From: Sheuella amnicola
GTDB lineage: Bacteria > Pseudomonadota > Gammaproteobacteria > Burkholderiales > Burkholderiaceae_B
DNA: 64,000 nucleotides
Direction: 5' to 3'
Assembly (NCBI RefSeq): GCF_010499255.1
Contig: NZ_JAAGRN010000011.1
Span: 1-64,000, forward strand
The notes below the pieces were generated by a model. The model was not told the DNA's origin and searched no databases. It worked only from the letters and a program-made list of their open reading frames with translations. Shown in pieces: positions 1-6,991 of the stretch (positions within the stretch are counted from its first letter, which is position 1; the number at the start of each line of letters is the position of its first letter). A program made the translations under genes and the position numbers.

Positions 1-38
1 ATGATCTTGATTTGCATGTATTCCTCGTATGAAACCAT
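1..38 (-). CDS. istA: IstA transposase, N-terminal fragment (runs off the window)
   Basis: Reading the minus strand from the ATG at 38-36 gives MVSYEEYMQIKI before the window edge. This matches, from memory, the usual start of IS21-family IstA transposases, where a VSYEEYMQIK-type opening precedes the N-terminal helix-turn-helix. A GAGCGG stretch just upstream could serve as ribosome-binding site. The position, about 90 bases inside a terminus beginning TGTCA with internal repeats, is where istA starts in IS21 elements. Only 12 codons are visible, so the call leans on the terminus and could be wrong if the frame closes soon after the edge. Confidence 0.6.
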   Translation of the reverse strand, partial: MVSYEEYMQIKI

Positions 39-75
39 CGCCGCTCAAAAAACGACGATTATCCCTTTGTCGAGG

Positions 76-123
76 TGTATCAATTTTCACCTGCCGACCT
101 GTATCAATTTACAGTTGCCGATG
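76..123. repeat. Two imperfect 24-bp tandem repeats in the IS terminus
   Basis: Positions 76-99 and 100-123 both begin TGTATCAATTT and both carry TGCCGA at the same offset. They differ mainly in the four bases between these blocks. Such multiple short repeats are expected at an IS21-family end as transposase-binding sites. Confidence 0.75.
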
Positions 124-1402
124 ACAAAATCCCGCCGTCGCTGGGACCATAGCTGTTTTTTGGTACTTCGAGCCTTGAGTATTGACGATGATCTTGTGTT
201 ATTCCGTATTTTTTAGCATCTTCCTCACTCATCGTAATTATCCCAACCATCTGCCGTAGGGCGTTTTCAAACGCTAATGATCCAACTGCAAATCCTTGCT
301 CTATGCTGGTAGCCTTAATGTTTGCCTTACTGATATGTGCGGCAAAGACAACTGCTGCCCCTGTTTTTTCAGCAATTTTGTTTGCTTCTCGACAGATTGC
401 TGTTGCAGTTTCTGATGAGTTCAAGTCGCCGCTGGCAAAGCCTTGCATATGATCCAGAATGATCACGCCGTCTTTAAGGTCAAATTCGCGAGCAATGCCG
501 ATCATCCTTTCGGCCATTCCGGAGCCTTGGTAACTACCACGCTCATTAGTAACTAGCCTTGCATCTTGTCCAAGCAGTGGGACTAAAAGTAAGTTTTCAG
601 AGACACGTTGTCGCTCTTCATCAGACCAGTTTTGAGTGATAGCACTGAATTTTCGTGTGAGCTCCTCCTTTGTTTCTTCCACTGAGAAGTAGATGACCTT
701 TCTTTGTACTATCGGTTGATTATTCCAAGGCTTACCAGCTGCGATATGGCAAGCATGTCCGATCAGTAAGGATGTTTTACCAACGGCACCTAACGCAACA
801 ACAGCTGTAAGAGCTCGTAATGGATATAGCTTCAAGCTTCCGTGAATTGTTGGTCCTGCAAAGGTGCGCGGCGGCATACCGCCAGCAAAATAGGTGGGTT
901 TGTATTGCTCTATGTCATATTCAATTTCAGGTCGATTCGGATTATTAAAAGTGTTATGAATTTTCACTTCTAATTTATCCGTTTGATTAAAAACTTTAGC
1001 GATTGTTTCATGCAACCAGTTTGAATGTTCCCGGGATTCTTCCCATTTAGGTCGATACCGGGGGGACGTTCGCATGACCTGATCTATTTCATCTGGATTC
1101 AACCCCCGCCGTGCTAAATATCCTGCCAGTGCAATATCAGCTCGTGAATCATCGTTGTCGTATGCTGAAATGTCTCCGTTGTATAAATCACGCCATTTTT
1201 CACCCATTAACATGGGAATGTCGGTGAACAACTCAGGCAGTTTATTTTTGATGTGTGCGGAAATGTCCTTTTTGTCGAGTGGGCCTGTTCGTGGTTGAAT
1301 ATTTAATAATATTGGGGTATTAACAGGTGCCTGATTCGTTGTCGGTAGGAAGTCCACGAATTGATTTATAAGCTCTTGCCCTTGGATGAGTTGACCATTC
1401 AT
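104..1402 (-). CDS. RepA-like AAA ATPase/helicase, 3' end cut by the IS
   Basis: Likely replicative helicase or DNA-loading ATPase of the integrative element. Residues about 80-140 resemble the helix bundle that follows phage/plasmid primases (ADIALAGYLARRG, then RTSPRYRPKW). The RepA/RecA-like domain follows, with Walker A GAVGKTS near 205-211 and Walker B VIILD near 313-317. The start overlaps the stop of the primase gene by one base (TAATG), so the two are translationally coupled and probably act as one split primase-helicase. About residue 426 onward is encoded by the IS21-family end, so the natural carboxy-terminus is missing. The Walker motifs survive, so residual activity is possible but unproven. 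Confidence 0.75.
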   Translation of the reverse strand: MNGQLIQGQELINQFVDFLPTTNQAPVNTPILLNIQPRTGPLDKKDISAHIKNKLPELFTDIPMLMGEKWRDLYNGDISAYDNDDSRADIALAGYLARRGLNPDEIDQVMRTSPRYRPKWEESREHSNWLHETIAKVFNQTDKLEVKIHNTFNNPNRPEIEYDIEQYKPTYFAGGMPPRTFAGPTIHGSLKLYPLRALTAVVALGAVGKTSLLIGHACHIAAGKPWNNQPIVQRKVIYFSVEETKEELTRKFSAITQNWSDEERQRVSENLLLVPLLGQDARLVTNERGSYQGSGMAERMIGIAREFDLKDGVIILDHMQGFASGDLNSSETATAICREANKIAEKTGAAVVFAAHISKANIKATSIEQGFAVGSLAFENALRQMVGIITMSEEDAKKYGITQDHRQYSRLEVPKNSYGPSDGGILSSATVN

Positions 1403-1902
1403 TAAGCCACCTCATCAGAAAGAACGACATGACCTGTGACTGTTAAAAAACGTCTGTTGTCATAGATCTCAAGACCTGCAGATTTTCTACCGTTCGCAGG
1501 TAATTTACCTATCATGAACAGCCTAAGACCTTTACCGCTTGGAGACTTTTCGCAATAAACACCTTGCTTTATTGCCTCTTGTACCCAAAGCTTTACTTCA
1601 GGCCTTAGAGTAAAAACATCCGCATAGTCGTCAATATCCACGCCAACAATGCCGGTTCCATTAAGTAATACACCGACACCAGTGTAAGAGCCCGATTCAT
1701 ATGCAGTTTTTGCTTCATCAAACGTTCCGAATTTTTCAGGTTGATTAGCTCCGATCTTTCTGCCTGTTGTCGGACATCTAGGCGCTTTGTTGAACTTGTC
1801 CGGTTTCCCTTCGCGAGGCTCCGCTTTCCATACGCCCCAATAATGCTTCTTTAGATCGGTGGGTATTGAATTGAAGTTAGGTGCAAGGAAGATTGAATTC
1901 AT
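1402..1902 (-). CDS. Prim-Pol (AEP-type) DNA primase/polymerase domain protein
   Basis: Probable primase of the element. The acidic catalytic motif GVDIDD lies near residues 87-92, followed by SPSGKGLRLF near 120-130 and LEIYDNRRFLTVTGH near 144-158. These are the motifs of bifunctional primase-polymerases found in phage and plasmid replication proteins such as the NrS-1 polymerase. In many relatives primase and helicase are one polypeptide; here they are two coupled genes. The start overlaps the HTH gene's stop (ATGA at 1899-1902), indicating one operon. Length, 166 residues, is that of the isolated Prim-Pol domain. Confidence 0.8.
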   Translation of the reverse strand: MNSIFLAPNFNSIPTDLKKHYWGVWKAEPREGKPDKFNKAPRCPTTGRKIGANQPEKFGTFDEAKTAYESGSYTGVGVLLNGTGIVGVDIDDYADVFTLRPEVKLWVQEAIKQGVYCEKSPSGKGLRLFMIGKLPANGRKSAGLEIYDNRRFLTVTGHVVLSDEVA

Positions 1903-2108
1903 CTCGACAGCTCTCCAGTATGCGTGTTTGCACGAATGAAGCTGAGGATGTCCTCTTCGCGATAGCGTATCGACCTACCAATGCGAACGAAAGGCAAGGG
2001 AATAGTGCCGTTAATTCTGGTTTTTCGTAGTGTGACTGGGTGAATATTTAGTAATCGAGCAGCGTCGATAGGGGAAAGTAGAGTGTTGCTTTTGATGTCC
2101 GGAGCCAT
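1899..2108 (-). CDS. AlpA/excisionase-type helix-turn-helix protein
   Basis: A 69-residue winged-HTH protein of the MerR/AlpA/excisionase superfamily. The central segment SPIDAARLLNIHPVTLRK forms the helix-turn-helix and RSIRYREEDILSFI the wing typical of HTH_17 domains. Such proteins act as recombination directionality factors or as activators of integrase and replication genes on prophages and islands. It is the first gene of the replication operon, and structured inverted repeats lie directly upstream. Whether it acts as Xis or as a transcription factor cannot be told from sequence. Confidence 0.8.
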   Translation of the reverse strand: MAPDIKSNTLLSPIDAARLLNIHPVTLRKTRINGTIPLPFVRIGRSIRYREEDILSFIRANTHTGELSR

Positions 2109-2124
2109 ATGATTTTTCCATAAA

Positions 2125-2202
2125 GTCCGGTACTAATAAATAAACCGACCGGACAAGTTACATGCCAGCCAATGCAGCTGGTGTTTCTTGTGTGGGTCGG
2201 TT
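2125..2202. promoter_or_regulatory. Overlapping inverted repeats between int and the HTH gene
   Basis: Two dyads share bases. The first pairs GTCCGGT (2125-2131) with ACCGGAC (2148-2154). The second is a long nested hairpin: AACCGACC (2143-2150) with GGTCGGTT (2195-2202), ACAAG (2153-2157) with CTTGT (2187-2191), and CCAGC (2165-2169) with GCTGG (2177-2181). They cannot form together. The region lies just upstream of the HTH gene at 2108 and probably holds its promoter and operator. Confidence 0.5.
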
Positions 2203-2312
2203 AGGGTCAGGGCTTATTGATGTAACTAGTTCGATTTACACCACGACTACCTGAATGACGTTAGCAACACTGGGTATTATTGTAGCAACTGGTAAATCAT
2301 AATTCAATGCTC

Positions 2313-3365
2313 TTAGCCTAATTTTTTCGCCAATGACTCTGCTGTTGGGTGATAGTACCGTTTCAACATACGTACATCTGAGTGACCACTAACTGATGCG
2401 AGTTCAACGATGTTGGGTAGTTTGTCCGCAAGCCGCGTGATAGCGATATGTCTGAGATCGTGAAATCTTAGATTCGTCAGTACTCGAACATCTGTTCCCC
2501 CGTTTTCGACATATTTGGCTCTCGCCCGTTTTATGGATCGAACAAATCCAAGCTTTAGGCAGTTCGCTGTGATCGGAAATACCGGACCATACAAACACCT
2601 AGGTATCGAATTTAAGATTTCGACAGCCTTTTTGCTTAAAGGTACATTCCTTGATAGCCCATTTTTTGTCATAGGTAGCAAAGCTACTTGATCAGCTAAG
2701 CGAATATTTTCCCAGCGCAAAGATAAAATCTCTCCTCGTCTCATGGCCGTTTCTAGTGCAAGTAACACAATCGGCTTTAGCCATGGATTGATTCGTCCTG
2801 ATCTTTCTCTACCAGTGCTTGATTTTGGCTTTTCAAGCGCAGCTAATAAGTAGCCTTCCTCCTGTGGAAAGAAAATACGTTCTCTACCGTTAGGTTCCCT
2901 TGGTAGTCGTATTGATTCAATGGGGTTTATTAGGCCTTCGTACCCCCATTCCTTTCTCGCGATATTGAATAGATGGCATACCGTTCCGAGCTCGCGTTTT
3001 ACTGTTCCTGCGGCGACTTGCTTTAGACGCTCATCTCGCCAGTTGGCAAAATCACTTCCGCGTAATGAAGCCAAACTTAATTTGGCGAGCTTTGATTTTT
3101 TCCAAGCATTTATCCTGTATACCTCTGTGGCGACACCGCGTTTTGTTGGTGTGATTTCCACTTCATAGCGTTTTAGCGCTTCTAAAAGTGTGGTGCGTTC
3201 AGCGTTTGATCGGTTGATGTAAAGACCGCGTATCATTTCCGCTTCGGTAATTTTTGCCCAAGACTCGGCATCTATTTTTGTGGAGAATGATTTTTCGGTC
3301 GTTGGGTATCCTTTGAGTCGAACTCTTGCTTGCCACTTCTCGCCGCGCTTGCGTATTTGCGCCAT
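2313..3365 (-). CDS. int: Tyrosine recombinase / integrase
   Basis: Site-specific integrase of the element. The N-terminal part (about 1-60) resembles an arm-binding domain, about 60-150 a core-binding SAM-like domain, and the rest the catalytic domain. Catalytic residues can be placed: Arg near 209 in ETAMRRGE, the HDLRH box near 302-306, SGHSD near 326-330, and the nucleophile Tyr near 337 in KRYYHP. Length, 350 residues, is complete for the family. It lies about 90 bases from the tRNA-Val remnant, as expected for an integrase next to its attachment site. It is transcribed in the same direction as the replication genes but separated from them by 204 bases. Confidence 0.95.
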   Translation of the reverse strand: MAQIRKRGEKWQARVRLKGYPTTEKSFSTKIDAESWAKITEAEMIRGLYINRSNAERTTLLEALKRYEVEITPTKRGVATEVYRINAWKKSKLAKLSLASLRGSDFANWRDERLKQVAAGTVKRELGTVCHLFNIARKEWGYEGLINPIESIRLPREPNGRERIFFPQEEGYLLAALEKPKSSTGRERSGRINPWLKPIVLLALETAMRRGEILSLRWENIRLADQVALLPMTKNGLSRNVPLSKKAVEILNSIPRCLYGPVFPITANCLKLGFVRSIKRARAKYVENGGTDVRVLTNLRFHDLRHIAITRLADKLPNIVELASVSGHSDVRMLKRYYHPTAESLAKKLG

Positions 3366-3455
3366 TTATAACTCCTGTGGGTCAGGAGTGGGTCGAGCGA
3401 TAGTTTTTTAGTGATTAGTTGTTTAAAATCATGCAGTTATTCAACAATAGACTGG

Positions 3456-3502
3456 CCTTCACACGGTGGAAGTCACAAGTTCGAACCTTGTACCGCCCAC
3501 CA
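3456..3502 (+). other. att site: 3' half of tRNA-Val(CAC)
   Basis: The segment reads as anticodon loop TTCACAC (3458-3464, anticodon CAC), 3' anticodon stem GGTGG (3465-3469), a 5-base variable region, a T arm ACAAG/CTTGT around TTCGAAC (3475-3491), acceptor strand ACCGCCC (3492-3498), discriminator A and CCA (3500-3502). Bases before about 3456 do not complete the anticodon stem, which would need CCACC, and no D arm precedes it. It is therefore a displaced tRNA 3' end left by integration, not a functional tRNA. Confidence 0.85.
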
Positions 3503-3509
3503 AATTCAT

Positions 3510-3896
3510 ATGCTTATTGAACATTACTTACAGATTAAAGCCACGCATATCTTTTTGGTTCAATTCAGCTTTTTTTTATTTGCGGTTCGCGGCTTAATGA
3601 TGATCACCGGGTCGTCAAACGGGATGAGGCCGGCTATCAAATACTTCACGTATTTGATAGATTCCCTTTTGCTGATAGCGGCGATATTGCTGTTGATCGC
3701 TTTGAAAATAAATCCGATCACCACTCCATGGGTCAGTGCAAAGCTGATTCTTTTGATTTGTTACATCGTCCTTGGCTCCATTGCATTAAAGCGAGGCCGA
3801 ACAAAATTGGTCAGATCGATTGCCTACTTTTGCGCGTTAGCAGTGTTTATTGCGATCTACACAATTGCACGGAAGCACGACGTCAATATTTTTTAA
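3510..3896 (+). CDS. SirB2-family membrane protein
   Basis: A 128-residue protein with four predicted membrane helices and the pattern of SirB2 proteins: HIFLVQFSFFLFAVRG in the first helix, then YLIDSLLLIAA, SAKLILLICYIVLG and a final helix before a short basic tail. SirB2 is named from Salmonella invasion regulation, but the family is widespread and its biochemical role is unknown. I chose the ATG at 3510 because the frame upstream of it is tRNA and element sequence. The start lies only 7 bases after the tRNA CCA, so element insertion has replaced whatever promoter served it before. Confidence 0.8.
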   Translation: MLIEHYLQIKATHIFLVQFSFFLFAVRGLMMITGSSNGMRPAIKYFTYLIDSLLLIAAILLLIALKINPITTPWVSAKLILLICYIVLGSIALKRGRTKLVRSIAYFCALAVFIAIYTIARKHDVNIF

Positions 3897-3956
3897 TTGG
3901 GCAAACCTATAATCGCCCCTATCTTCCTATCTGATTGAATGCTTTAGAGGTTTACC

Positions 3957-5234
3957 ATGATTCACACTGCGTCGGCAGATGAAGCCTACAAAAAGGTGAC
4001 ATTAAGACTTATTCCGTTTTTATTTATTTGCTATCTCGCAGCCTATCTGGATCGAGTCAACGTCGGTTTCGCCAAACTTCAAATGCTATCCGACTTGAAA
4101 TTTAGCGAAACAGTCTATGGCTTGGGTGCTGGAATATTTTTTATTGGATATTTCATTTTTGAAGTGCCTAGCAACATTCTGCTTGAAAAAATTGGACCAA
4201 GAGTCTGGATCGCCAGAATCATGGTGACCTGGGGTGTGCTTTCCTCATGCATGATGTTTGTCAGTAGCGAGGTGACCTATTACGTCCTGCGCTTCATGCT
4301 CGGTGTTGCCGAGGCGGGCTTTTTTCCTGGAATTATTTTGTATTTGACCTATTGGTATCCTCAGGATCGTCGCGGTCGAATCGTTGCATTATTCATGACC
4401 GCCGTTGCCTTTTCCGGTGTCATTGGCGGACCTTTATCCGGTTGGATCCTGGATACTTTTTCCGGCCAATATGGTATCGCCGGATGGCAGTGGCTATTTC
4501 TGCTGGAAGGATTGCCATCGGTTGTGCTGGGCGTCATCACTTTTTTCTACTTGGACGATTCGATTGCCAAGTCCAAGTGGTTAACAAGTGAAGAAAAAAC
4601 CTTCTTGCAGGCTCGTATCGATGCGGACGTCAAGGAGAAGGTTCATCTCCCGGTTGCAAAAATCTTCACCGACTTGCGTGTGTTGTTGTTCAGCGGTATT
4701 TACTTCTTTATGGTGATGGGGTTGTATGGTGTGGGTTTCTGGCTGCCCAACATCATTAAAAATGCGGGTGTGACGAATGTTTTGCATAATGGGTTCTTGT
4801 CGGCCATCCCTTATTTTGTCGCTGCGGTTGCAATGGTACTGGTCGGTAAAAGTTCGGATCGCACCGGAGAACGACATTGGCATCTAATCATTTCTTCAGT
4901 GATCGGTGGAACCGGATTTTGGCTTAGCGGAGTGTATGCGACTGACCTGACAATAGCATTGATCGGAATTACGATCGCAACGGCTGGTGTTCTTTCATCC
5001 ATTTCATTGTCATGGACACTTCCCACCGCTTATCTGACGGGAACGGCCGCGGCAGCAGGAATCGCAATGGTGAATTCGATTGGCAACCTTTCCGGTTTCG
5101 TTAGCCCATTTATAGTTGGCTGGATCAAGGATATGACCGGAAGTCTGTCGGGAGGCCTGGATTTTCTCGCTGCTAGCATTGTATTTAGCGCAATCCTTGT
5201 GTACTGTACGAAGGCGATCAAACCCGTACGATAA
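3957..5234 (+). CDS. MFS transporter, anion:cation symporter (ACS) family
   Basis: A 425-residue, 12-helix inner-membrane carrier. The N-terminus (AYLDRVNVGFAKLQML) and the following GAGIFFIGYFIFEVPSN match the ACS family, which includes tartrate, phthalate, glucarate and 4-hydroxyphenylacetate carriers that import organic anions with protons. The cytoplasmic loop motif DRRGRIVALF after helix 4 is also typical. A GAGG ribosome-binding site precedes the ATG. marC follows after 3 bases, so the two are probably cotranscribed. No catabolic enzyme sits next to it, so the substrate cannot be guessed beyond a carboxylate. Confidence 0.85.
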   Translation: MIHTASADEAYKKVTLRLIPFLFICYLAAYLDRVNVGFAKLQMLSDLKFSETVYGLGAGIFFIGYFIFEVPSNILLEKIGPRVWIARIMVTWGVLSSCMMFVSSEVTYYVLRFMLGVAEAGFFPGIILYLTYWYPQDRRGRIVALFMTAVAFSGVIGGPLSGWILDTFSGQYGIAGWQWLFLLEGLPSVVLGVITFFYLDDSIAKSKWLTSEEKTFLQARIDADVKEKVHLPVAKIFTDLRVLLFSGIYFFMVMGLYGVGFWLPNIIKNAGVTNVLHNGFLSAIPYFVAAVAMVLVGKSSDRTGERHWHLIISSVIGGTGFWLSGVYATDLTIALIGITIATAGVLSSISLSWTLPTAYLTGTAAAAGIAMVNSIGNLSGFVSPFIVGWIKDMTGSLSGGLDFLAASIVFSAILVYCTKAIKPVR

Positions 5235-5237
5235 TCA

Positions 5238-5882
5238 ATGAGCAATCCAATGGGCCTGACATTTCCGAGCGATCTGTTGTATGAATTTTCTACTTTAGTC
5301 GTCGTGTTGGATCCCATCGCGACTGTTCCTGTATTTATGGCGGTCACTCAAGGTTTGGAGAGAAAAGAAGCTTTGCGCGTCGGGTTCTATAGTCTTTGCA
5401 TTGCTTTTTTTATCTTGTTGTTCTTCATCGTCTTTGGCCAGATATTCCTCTCTACGCTCAAGATTCCGATGGCCTCGTTTCAGTTGGCTGGATCGATCAT
5501 TTTATTCACGCTTGGCATGGCCATGATCAAAGGAAAACTAGTTGAGCCAACCGACAACAGCGCGGATGGACGGTCTCTTGTTCAGCGTGCGGCCTATCCG
5601 CTAGCCATGCCGGTCATTGCCGGGTCCGGATCGATTCTGACTGTTGTGATGTTAACCAATAACGATACGAGAACTGTTGCCGAGCAAGCTCAAACAACGG
5701 TGCTGTTGATTCTTTGCCTGAGCCTGCATTTCATATCATTTTCACTTGCCGGATACATTAAAAAATATATCGGGCATACCGGAATCGAAACAATTGGTCG
5801 AGTGTTCGGACTGATTTTGACTAGCCTTGCGGTCACAGGAATTGTGATTGCAATCAAAATCAGTTTTGGATTGCCGCAATGA
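5238..5882 (+). CDS. MarC-family integral membrane protein
   Basis: A 214-residue protein with six hydrophobic segments and the MarC signature near the N-terminus (LVVVLDPIATVPVFMAVT) plus the repeat-like AGSIILFTLGMAMIKG. MarC proteins (YchE, YhgN, SNARE-like fold) are inner-membrane proteins of unclear transport role; the early link to multiple antibiotic resistance has not held. It begins 3 bases after the upstream MFS gene, suggesting translational coupling. It converges with the MetE-like gene. Confidence 0.85.
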   Translation: MSNPMGLTFPSDLLYEFSTLVVVLDPIATVPVFMAVTQGLERKEALRVGFYSLCIAFFILLFFIVFGQIFLSTLKIPMASFQLAGSIILFTLGMAMIKGKLVEPTDNSADGRSLVQRAAYPLAMPVIAGSGSILTVVMLTNNDTRTVAEQAQTTVLLILCLSLHFISFSLAGYIKKYIGHTGIETIGRVFGLILTSLAVTGIVIAIKISFGLPQ

Positions 5883-5927
5883 TCAATATCCGTTCTTGTG
5901 AAAGGCAGCTAAGCGAAGCCCGTAGAG

Positions 5928-6971
5928 TTAACCCAATTCGTTCCTGACAATCTGCGCGCCTTGAGCAAGTGCTTGAAGCTTGCCGAAGGCTACGTGCCTC
6001 GGAAGATATTTCATGCCGCAGTCGGGCGCCGGGATCAGGTTTTCGGCACGGACGTATTTCAAGCCTGAGCGAATTCGGTCGGCAACAAGACCCGGATCTT
6101 CAATGCTATGGGAACTAAGGTCAAGCACGCCCAACATGATTTTTTTTCCCGATAGATCACTCAGTACACCAAGATCAAGCTTTGGTTGCGCTGCTTCTAT
6201 CGAGATTTGCTGTGCGATCGAATCGCTCAAGCCGGATAAAAATGAGTATCCGGTTGGCTTTTGACCTTTCACCACAGCCGCGTAACCAAAGCATAAATGC
6301 ACTGCTGTAGGAATGGTTAATCCTTGCAATGCTCGGTTGATGGCTTTAACCGCATAGCGGTTGGCCGCCTCTGGATCCTGTCTAAGCCAAGGCTCATCGA
6401 ATTGAATGATATCTGCCCCTGCAGCTTGCAGGGCAAGTGCTTCTTCGTTGACCGCGGCGGCAAAGTCCATGACCATTTCCTCATCGTCACGGTAGTATTC
6501 GTCCTTGGCTTGTTTGCCAAGCGTAAACGGGCCCGGCAAGGTGATTTTGCAAGGCAAGTCAGTATTGGCCTTCAGAAATTGCAAGTCCCTGACTTCAACT
6601 GCATGTGTTCTGACAATCTTCCCGACCACGCGAGGAATGGGCGTTTCGATGCCTGCTTTCGAAATAACAATTGCAGGCTGTTTGTCATCAATACCTTCAA
6701 GCGAGTTTGCAAAAAGATTGGAATAACTTTCTCTGCGAATTTCACCATCGGTGATGATGTCGATGCCTGCACGTTCCATGTCGCGAATGGCAAGAATCGT
6801 TGCGTCGTCTTGGGCTTGTTGCAGGTATTCGTTCGAAACCCGCCAGAGCGAATGCAGGCGTGTCCTAGGCACGCCTTTGGATAACATTTCCCGATCTACA
6901 AGCCAGTCGGGTTGGGGGTAACTGCCAACCACCGTGGTTGGCAGGATACGGGTTCCGGATTTGATGGTCAT
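5928..6971 (-). CDS. MetE-core (cobalamin-independent methionine synthase II) family protein
   Basis: A 347-residue TIM-barrel protein equal to the C-terminal half of MetE. The start (TTVVGSYPQPDWL), GIDIITDGEIRRESYSN, IIQFDEPWL, AVHLCFGY and PAPDCGMKYLP follow the MetE core; the His and Cys of the last two are the likely zinc ligands. It lacks the MetE N-terminal domain that helps bind folate. Stand-alone cores work as corrinoid-independent methyltransferases on various thiol or methylated substrates. It follows a Bug receptor gene by 20 bases in the same direction, which suggests a catabolic or salvage role rather than general methionine synthesis. Substrate unknown. Confidence 0.8.
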   Translation of the reverse strand: MTIKSGTRILPTTVVGSYPQPDWLVDREMLSKGVPRTRLHSLWRVSNEYLQQAQDDATILAIRDMERAGIDIITDGEIRRESYSNLFANSLEGIDDKQPAIVISKAGIETPIPRVVGKIVRTHAVEVRDLQFLKANTDLPCKITLPGPFTLGKQAKDEYYRDDEEMVMDFAAAVNEEALALQAAGADIIQFDEPWLRQDPEAANRYAVKAINRALQGLTIPTAVHLCFGYAAVVKGQKPTGYSFLSGLSDSIAQQISIEAAQPKLDLGVLSDLSGKKIMLGVLDLSSHSIEDPGLVADRIRSGLKYVRAENLIPAPDCGMKYLPRHVAFGKLQALAQGAQIVRNELG

Positions 6972-6991
6972 GACACGTTTTTAGATCAACA

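Larger units (their letters stand above)
1..126 (-). mobile_element. End of an IS21-family insertion sequence
   Basis: Read on the minus strand from position 126, the sequence starts TGTCATCGGCAACTG and contains two copies of a subrepeat with the core AAATTGATACA, followed by the start of istA. IS21-family termini typically begin TGTCA or similar and carry two or three short repeats bound by the transposase. The element extends left of the window. Its insertion lies in the 3' end of the helicase gene, whose last seven codons come from the IS. The target duplication cannot be seen because the other end is outside. Confidence 0.7.
1..3502. mobile_element. Right part of an integrative element in tRNA-Val(CAC)
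   Basis: The segment carries, all on the minus strand, a tyrosine integrase, an AlpA-type HTH protein, a Prim-Pol primase and a RepA-like ATPase. It ends at a tRNA-Val 3' half at 3456-3502. The gene content (integrase, excisionase, own replication module) fits a small integrative plasmid or phage-satellite-like element. No capsid, terminase or conjugation gene is visible in this part. The left end, which should carry the complete tRNA-Val gene, lies outside, so total size is unknown. Confidence 0.7.

Noticed and set aside
3456-3502. A functional tRNA-Val gene
   Set aside because: Only the anticodon loop to CCA is present; there is no D arm or 5' acceptor strand, and the 5' anticodon stem does not pair.
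3411-3509. N-terminal extension of the SirB2-family protein back to 3411
   Set aside because: The extra 33 codons would translate element DNA and the tRNA-Val 3' half; the family starts at the ATG at 3510.
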